From assembly GCA_031255215.1 (NCBI GenBank), contig JAIRSY010000052.1, positions 1 to 33,924 on the forward strand: 33,924 nt of DNA, given 5' to 3'. This DNA comes from Christensenellaceae bacterium. Its GTDB lineage: Bacteria > Bacillota > Clostridia > Christensenellales > UBA1242. The notes under the pieces were generated by a model. It had not been told where the DNA came from and made no database searches. It saw nothing but the letters and a program-made list of their open reading frames with translations. Made by a program: the position numbers and the translations under genes. Below, one piece after another: positions 28,599 to 33,924 of the stretch. Position 1 is the stretch's first letter. Each line of letters begins with the position of its first letter.

Positions 28599-29237
28599 TT
28601 AAATTCTTTTGTCATCGCCTTCGAATGTTATTACCGCGGTTTTATTTTTATCGAAAATCCTACCGAAGATTCTTTGCCCGTATGTTTCTAAAATCTGTTC
28701 CGTACTTAAATTGCTTGTTATAATAAATGACCTGTCACTTTCATATCTTTCCGCTATTACGGCATAGAGATATTCCATTGTGTTTTTTTGGTCTGGCTCC
28801 GTTCCTAAATCATCAATAATTAAAAGGTCATAGTTTTCAAGGTCTTCAAACCTTACTTTTTTGATTATTGAATATGCCGAATAAAACCCGACCTTAAATC
28901 CCCTAATATGTAGATTTTGGGCGATTTTTTTAGCGACAAATGTCTTGCCTGTCCCCGTTGCACCGATAAAAACTAAATTTATTTTTTTTGTGTTGGGGAA
29001 CTTCTCGCAATAACTGTCTAAATTTTTATAATTTATTGGGGATAGTTGTTTCCTTGGTTCAATGGCTTCAATGAAATCATTAAGCATTTTATCGCGTTTT
29101 TTCACGAGTGCCAAATAACCACGCTTTGCCGATTCGTCGGCCGACCTTCCAATTGCTATCGTAAGAGCCCGCACTTCGTCATCTAATTTTAAGAATTCCT
29201 TGTTCCTTCTCGCTTCTAAAATGTATCTTCTTTGCAT
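28599..29237 (-). CDS. DnaC/DnaI-like helicase-loader ATPase
   Basis: FIGATGTGKTFVAKKIA Walker A, LLIIDDLGTEP Walker B, FIITSNLS. Confidence 0.85.
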   Translation of the reverse strand: MQRRYILEARRNKEFLKLDDEVRALTIAIGRSADESAKRGYLALVKKRDKMLNDFIEAIEPRKQLSPINYKNLDSYCEKFPNTKKINLVFIGATGTGKTFVAKKIAQNLHIRGFKVGFYSAYSIIKKVRFEDLENYDLLIIDDLGTEPDQKNTMEYLYAVIAERYESDRSFIITSNLSTEQILETYGQRIFGRIFDKNKTAVITFEGDDKRI

Positions 29238-29935
29238 TTTGCAATCTCCTTTATCTTCTCTATGTCGTAATCATGTTTAATGAAATTCTGCTTATTCGGT
29301 TGTGTTTGCCGTTTTCTTAATTCCTTGATAAGTCTCTCTAATTCGGTTCTGTTCGCCTTGCCTGCCTCGAATTTGGCCGATACACCCCCAACCGTCCTTA
29401 ATCCCAAATACGCAAGATTCTTCGCTACGGTCAAAATATAAGCGTAACCAACGGTATACCCTTTTAACTCTGCACAGTTTTTGATTACAAGCAATAACGC
29501 GTCCGGTTCAAAGTGCATGCTTTCCATAAAGGCGTAATACTCATGAAATTCGGTTGTTGTTATCATTCGTCCGTCCAAAATCGCCTGTGCCTTTGCATTA
29601 AAATCATCGTATTTTCCCGTAGGCAGGTTTTTTACTTTTGAAGAATTATTTCTAATAGGAAGATACTTCACCTCGTCATTTACAAACTGGACAAGACCTT
29701 GCCCCTCCCAAAATTCAAATGCACTCTTCACATCTTCAACCGACAACCCCAATGTCAAACTTACATTCTCAATTGTATTTTCTGAACCAATGGAATTATT
29801 GCAAAGCATTAACCCGTAGAGATATACACGGACGCAATCCCCGTTTGATGTGGGAAGATGCTCGTTCAAAAAAATGTTGGAAATCATCGTGTAATTTGAA
29901 TTTACCATTCCCCTCGAATATGAAACAAACGCCAT
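29216..29935 (-). CDS. DnaD-domain replication protein
   Basis: Winged-helix-like N-terminus and DnaD-type C-terminal region; overlaps the downstream DnaC-like ATPase. Start set at MAFVSYSRG; the track starts at 29950. Confidence 0.65.
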   Translation of the reverse strand: MAFVSYSRGMVNSNYTMISNIFLNEHLPTSNGDCVRVYLYGLMLCNNSIGSENTIENVSLTLGLSVEDVKSAFEFWEGQGLVQFVNDEVKYLPIRNNSSKVKNLPTGKYDDFNAKAQAILDGRMITTTEFHEYYAFMESMHFEPDALLLVIKNCAELKGYTVGYAYILTVAKNLAYLGLRTVGGVSAKFEAGKANRTELERLIKELRKRQTQPNKQNFIKHDYDIEKIKEIAKCKEDTF

Positions 29936-29940
29936 GTCTA

Positions 29941-29968
29941 ATTGTAACATAAAAATGAAGAAATTAAA
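29941..29968 (-). promoter_or_regulatory. Candidate promoter TTTAAT-N16-TACAAT; -10 ends 5 nt before ATG 29935
   Basis: Minus strand: TTTAAT 29968-29963, TACAAT 29946-29941; no SD. Confidence 0.4.
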
Positions 29969-29984
29969 GTTCTATTTTTTTGCG

Positions 29985-31268
29985 TTAAAAGTCTTTCTTT
30001 TTGAAATTATAAAACAATTGCCATGATGCCACTATCATAAACATTAAGAAAATTGGAAACGTCCACCAAATGTCATGATAAACGGTTAATGGAGAAAGCA
30101 TCAACCTTGTTCCTAAATATTTTATAGGGTCAAGCGGAATCGAAGTAAAAAAACATGAAAATAAAATGAGGGCGACCGCGGCCGCCGCCGAACTTCCAAT
30201 AACCGTTTTGGGTTGCCTCTTGCTTAAACAAAATAATCCCGTGCCTATCATAAAGACAACAATTTTGAACAATAACGATAAAATGTAAATCAATAGGTAA
30301 TTCATCGCAAACATGTCCGCCGGCGTCTTCGCCCCCTCAATGAAAATTATCTTGTCCGTTCCGTCCATGTCAAAATATTGTCCTGCGAAAATGTAAAACA
30401 AGGCAAACAATAACCCAATCACCGCCGTAACCGCAATCAAGGACGCAAAAAACTTTGCCAACAGTATTTGTCCCCTTTTTCTTTTGATTGCAAGAGAAGT
30501 AATAATCGTTCCCTTGTGAATATCGGTCCAAACGGAACCCGCCGTGAAAATAATCGCTAAAATTATAAGCGGAATGCTTGCAATCTCCATACAATTAAAA
30601 ATAAAATCATAAAATGAGTTAACTTCGCCGAATCGAAACGCCGTTTCGCCGTGTCCGTATTTTTCGTAAACCGCCTCAATTCGTTCCGCTTCTAATCTAT
30701 CATTTGGCAATAAATATTTATTATCATTGTTTTTGTTAAGAAAAAGTCTATACTTCGCATCCAATAATTCATAATTATCTATTGCAAGCAATTCGGTCCG
30801 CTGCTCCATTGTTAAAATCTTCTTTTCAATTGCATTTAGTTCTTCCGCCAAATTAAATTTTTCCCAATTTGCATTTAATATTGAAAGGTTTCTATCCGTC
30901 GGTTCATTGAAATAATCCGTCAAATTTGAATTTACTTTATCAAAAACCCTTTTCTCTATCTCCGTAAGGTTTTCATACGCCGACCGTGCCGCCGCTCTCG
31001 CCGTTTCTAATCCGCCTGTTATTACCGATGCGTTCATCTTCTTAAATGCTTCATGAAAAACCTTGATGTTTTGCGGATTCGTTTCATTTACTATTATATA
31101 CCGAAGTTCAGTGTATTCTTTGCTGTAATCCTTTTCTTCTTTATCATGTATAAGACTTACAACCGCTATTGAAAATACACCGACAAGAAAAATGAAATAC
31201 AGTATCGCAAGCGGCGGAACGCGTCTTAATAACTTTTTCAATTCATAAAATAACATATACATAAACAT
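29985..31268 (-). CDS. ABC-2-type transporter permease-like membrane protein
   Basis: N-terminal TM, large extracytoplasmic region, then several TM helices; start may be internal Met at 31262 or 31256. Confidence 0.65.
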   Translation of the reverse strand: MFMYMLFYELKKLLRRVPPLAILYFIFLVGVFSIAVVSLIHDKEEKDYSKEYTELRYIIVNETNPQNIKVFHEAFKKMNASVITGGLETARAAARSAYENLTEIEKRVFDKVNSNLTDYFNEPTDRNLSILNANWEKFNLAEELNAIEKKILTMEQRTELLAIDNYELLDAKYRLFLNKNNDNKYLLPNDRLEAERIEAVYEKYGHGETAFRFGEVNSFYDFIFNCMEIASIPLIILAIIFTAGSVWTDIHKGTIITSLAIKRKRGQILLAKFFASLIAVTAVIGLLFALFYIFAGQYFDMDGTDKIIFIEGAKTPADMFAMNYLLIYILSLLFKIVVFMIGTGLFCLSKRQPKTVIGSSAAAAVALILFSCFFTSIPLDPIKYLGTRLMLSPLTVYHDIWWTFPIFLMFMIVASWQLFYNFKKKDF

Positions 31269-31286
31269 TGTAATATATAAAATACA

Positions 31287-32144
31287 ATGAGTAAAATTAA
31301 AATTGCCGTTGTCGGGTGCAGCGGTTTGGTTGGTTCGACAATGTTAAAAGTCTTAAAGGAGCGGGGCGTCGACGCCGACCTTGTATGTATAAAAAAACTT
31401 TCTCTTCAAATAATCCGTGACACACGCCCGGATTATGCCCTTATGGCGGTTTCCGCAGACCTTTCCAAAATTTGGACCCCTGTTTTCGTGAAATATGGAA
31501 CGGTGGTGATTGATAATAGCAGTCACTTTCGCCAAAACCCAAAAGTCCCACTTATCGTTCCCGAGGTCAATGCCGACCAAATAAAATCCGCCAAGATTAT
31601 CGCCAACCCTAATTGTTCAACTATTCAATCCGTTATCCCTCTTTCACTATTGAATAAGGACAATAAAATTAAAAAGATTATTTATAATACTTATCAGGCC
31701 AAATCCGGTGCCGGTGCCGAAACACTTCGCGAGTTTATCAAAAAACCCGATTTCAATGTTATACCCTTTATCCAAGATGAAGAAGAAAAAATGATAAATG
31801 AAACGAAAAAAATACTTAATGATTTTAATCTTGAAATTTATGCCACATGTGTTCGCGTTCCCGTTCGAAATTGTCATCTCGTTTCAATTTATGTCGAATT
31901 TGAATCAATCATTGATTTTGAAAAGATAAAAACCTTGCTCAATCCACGCAAAATGATTACCCCGGTTGAAGCCGATGGTTTTGATGAGATTTTCGTTTGC
32001 CGCCTGCGTCAAAATAATGACCGTTCAATTTCCTTCATTACCGTTGCCGATAATTTACGCAAAGGTGCCGCCACAAATGCAGTCCAAATCCTCCAAGGTA
32101 TCCTCCGTAACAAACATAAAGGTATCGACGACGGGGGGAAATAA
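31287..32144 (+). CDS. asd: Aspartate-semialdehyde dehydrogenase (compact)
   Basis: VVGCSGLVGSTMLKVL, VIDNSSHFR, NPNCSTIQ, VRVPVRNCHLVS, DNLRKGAATNAVQ. Confidence 0.92.
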   Translation: MSKIKIAVVGCSGLVGSTMLKVLKERGVDADLVCIKKLSLQIIRDTRPDYALMAVSADLSKIWTPVFVKYGTVVIDNSSHFRQNPKVPLIVPEVNADQIKSAKIIANPNCSTIQSVIPLSLLNKDNKIKKIIYNTYQAKSGAGAETLREFIKKPDFNVIPFIQDEEEKMINETKKILNDFNLEIYATCVRVPVRNCHLVSIYVEFESIIDFEKIKTLLNPRKMITPVEADGFDEIFVCRLRQNNDRSISFITVADNLRKGAATNAVQILQGILRNKHKGIDDGGK

Positions 32145-32236
32145 TGCTTGATACCTTGATTATTGATATCTGTGTAGGTTTGGCGTTCGCCTTCTTTGCC
32201 TCCTTTATCGCTTTTTTTGCGTGTCGTCAAAAGTAG
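32144..32236 (+). CDS. 30-aa single-TM miniprotein MLDTLIIDICVGLAFAFFASFIAFFACRQK
   Basis: ATG overlaps asd stop (TAATG), preceded by GGGGGGAA; hydrophobic core; absent from the ORF track because it is short. Confidence 0.5.
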   Translation: MLDTLIIDICVGLAFAFFASFIAFFACRQK

Positions 32237-32274
32237 ACAAGATACGATTCTTCCTTGATGCTACTATCTTGATT

Positions 32275-32592
32275 ATGAAAGTAATAAATAAGATTTTGGA
32301 CAATGTCCTCTACATCTCATTGGAAGGTGAACTTGATGAGGCATCCGCCGAGTTTACGCGTTCCAATCTTGATGCCTGTTTGGACAATTCACATGCAAAA
32401 CAAATCGTCATTGACCTTGCAAAACTTTCCTTTATGGATTCCACCGGTATTGGCATGCTTATCGGCCGTTATAAAAAAATGAAAACGAAAGGTGTCCCAA
32501 TCTTCATTTCCAATCCAAGCAGCCACGCCGACCGCATTTTCAAAATGACGGGTCTTTACGAAATAATGCCGAAAGTTGAAAGGAGGGCATAA
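32275..32592 (+). CDS. spoIIAA: Anti-sigma F factor antagonist SpoIIAA (STAS)
   Basis: LEGELDEASAEF, IVIDLAKLSFMDSTGIGMLIGRYK; operon with spoIIAB and sigF; ATG 32275 preferred over GTG 32221. Confidence 0.92.
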   Translation: MKVINKILDNVLYISLEGELDEASAEFTRSNLDACLDNSHAKQIVIDLAKLSFMDSTGIGMLIGRYKKMKTKGVPIFISNPSSHADRIFKMTGLYEIMPKVERRA

Positions 32593-32595
32593 AAA

Positions 32596-33051
32596 ATGGA
32601 AAATAAAATGTCTTTAAGAATTTCTGCCAAAAGTCAAAATGAAAGTTTCGCTCGCTTCGTCATCGCCGCCTTTGCCGCGTCCGCCAATCCTACAATCGAT
32701 GAAATAAATGATATTAAAACCGCCGTAAGCGAGGCAATAACCAATTGTGTCGTTCATGCGTATAAAAGACGCCAAAATCAAAATGACCTTATAACAATTG
32801 ATTGTGAACTCCACAATTCATCTCTCACAATTAAAATTGCCGATAACGGTGTGGGTATTCCCAATGTGATACAGGCAATGCAACCCTTCTTTACAACCGA
32901 ACATAATGGGGAACGTTCCGGCATGGGGTTTACCGTAATGCAAAGTTTTATGGACGAATTATCCGTTCAAAGTACGACAAACGGCACCGAGGTTATAATG
33001 AAAAAAACTTTTACAGAAGAGGAGAATAAACAAGAAGCGGCAGGGGATTGA
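32596..33051 (+). CDS. spoIIAB: Anti-sigma F factor SpoIIAB
   Basis: AVSEAITNCVVHAY N-box, IADNGVGI, ERSGMGFTVM; SD AAAGGAGGG. Confidence 0.95.
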   Translation: MENKMSLRISAKSQNESFARFVIAAFAASANPTIDEINDIKTAVSEAITNCVVHAYKRRQNQNDLITIDCELHNSSLTIKIADNGVGIPNVIQAMQPFFTTEHNGERSGMGFTVMQSFMDELSVQSTTNGTEVIMKKTFTEEENKQEAAGD

Positions 33052-33054
33052 TAC

Positions 33055-33747
33055 GTGGATAAAAGTAAAGACAAAAATCTTGACCCTGATTTTTTAATCA
33101 GGAAACATAATCCGCTTATAAAAAGCATTGTCCGCCGTTATGTTGGTCGCGGGGTTGAATATGACGACCTTTATCAACTTGGTTGTCTCGGTTTTGTAAA
33201 GGCGATAAAAAAATATGATAAAAAATATAATGTAAAGTTTACTACTTATGCCGTTCCTCTTATCGCCGGAGAAATAAAAAGGTTTTTGCGTGATGATGGC
33301 TGCATAAAGGTTTCCCGCTCCGTCAAGTCTCTTTATGTCAAGATTAAAAAATATCTTGCCGAAAACAATACCCCTAATCCAACCGTTGATAACCTCGCCT
33401 CTCATTTCAATGTTGACCCCGAAGATATAATTTACGCCATGGAGGCATCTCACCTTCCGCTCTCCTTGTTCGATAAAAATGAAAATGACGACGGTGAGGA
33501 CGGCATATCTCTTGCCGAAAAAATCTCCGCTAATGACGATAAGGCGTATATTGATAAAATAATGATTTCAAATTGCCTGAAAAAACTTAATCCAACCGAA
33601 CAAAAAATAATTCTTCTCCGCTATTATAGAAATCAAACCCAAAGCGAAGTCGCCGCCGCGTTAAATCTTTCACAGGTTCAGGTCTCTCGTATGGAACAAA
33701 AAGTCCTTGCCGAAATAAAGGCTTATTTTACCGCAGATGTCATATAA
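33055..33747 (+). CDS. sigF: RNA polymerase sigma-F factor
   Basis: DLYQLGCLGFVKAIKKYD, FTTYAVPLIAGEIKRFLRDDG, QSEVAAALNLSQVQVSRMEQKVL; GTG start. Confidence 0.93.
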   Translation: MDKSKDKNLDPDFLIRKHNPLIKSIVRRYVGRGVEYDDLYQLGCLGFVKAIKKYDKKYNVKFTTYAVPLIAGEIKRFLRDDGCIKVSRSVKSLYVKIKKYLAENNTPNPTVDNLASHFNVDPEDIIYAMEASHLPLSLFDKNENDDGEDGISLAEKISANDDKAYIDKIMISNCLKKLNPTEQKIILLRYYRNQTQSEVAAALNLSQVQVSRMEQKVLAEIKAYFTADVI

Positions 33748-33777
33748 CCACACCCCCCCCCAAACAAACAGTACAAA

Positions 33778-33797
33778 AAGGCAAAAAAGATTGCCTT
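33778..33797. terminator. Inverted repeat AAGGCAA-N6-TTGCCTT after sigF, possible terminator
   Basis: 7-bp perfect stem; no U-tract. Confidence 0.3.
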
Positions 33798-33863
33798 GTC
33801 CCATACCCGCGGCATATGCTTTAATTCTAACTATACATACACCCAAAAAAAGGAGGAATACCC

Positions 33864-33924
33864 GTGGATACCCTCAACGAAAAACAACTTGAAGATATGA
33901 GCAAAGAACAACTATATAAGATCC
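33864..33924 (+). CDS. Start of a CDS truncated by window end (MDTLNEKQLEDMSKEQLYKI...)
   Basis: GTG start 7 nt after AGGAGGA (33851-33857); open to window end. Confidence 0.6.
   Translation, partial: MDTLNEKQLEDMSKEQLYKI

Noticed and set aside
1-33924. tRNA, rRNA, transposase, prophage or restriction-modification genes
   Set aside because: Looked for typical motifs in ORFs and gaps; none recognised

Overview
AT-rich, gene-dense chromosomal window, most likely from an endospore-forming Bacillota/Clostridia-like lineage (inferred from gene content only). Core genes: rpoB-rpoC, topA, a FtsK/SpoIIIE translocase, hslV and hslU (split apart), infC-rpmI-rplT, rpsU, yebC-type regulator, ruvC, and a DnaD-like/DnaC-like pair. 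A spoIIAA-spoIIAB-sigF operon lies at the right end. Lysine/DAP/dipicolinate genes are scattered through the window: a DapL-like aminotransferase, an ACT-less aspartokinase, a compact Asd, and a single ORF that looks like a fusion of dipicolinate synthase subunits A and B. No rRNA, tRNA, CRISPR array or transposase was recognised. Main points for follow-up: (1) the DpaA-DpaB fusion beside the ACT-less aspartokinase; (2) a recurring promoter layout in which a sigma-A -10 box ends 5-8 nt before the ATG with no Shine-Dalgarno sequence, suggesting leaderless mRNAs for many operon-leading genes; (3) infC apparently starting at AUU, missed by the ORF track; (4) a 30-aa single-TM miniprotein between asd and spoIIAA; (5) back-to-back trx/rpoB promoters sharing the palindrome TTGACTTGTCAA; (6) degenerate heptad repeats (TTACTTN) at gene borders; (7) several housekeeping proteins that look unusually compact; (8) GC-rich repeats abutting a C-terminally altered dapL. 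All calls come from reading the sequence; no database search was run.
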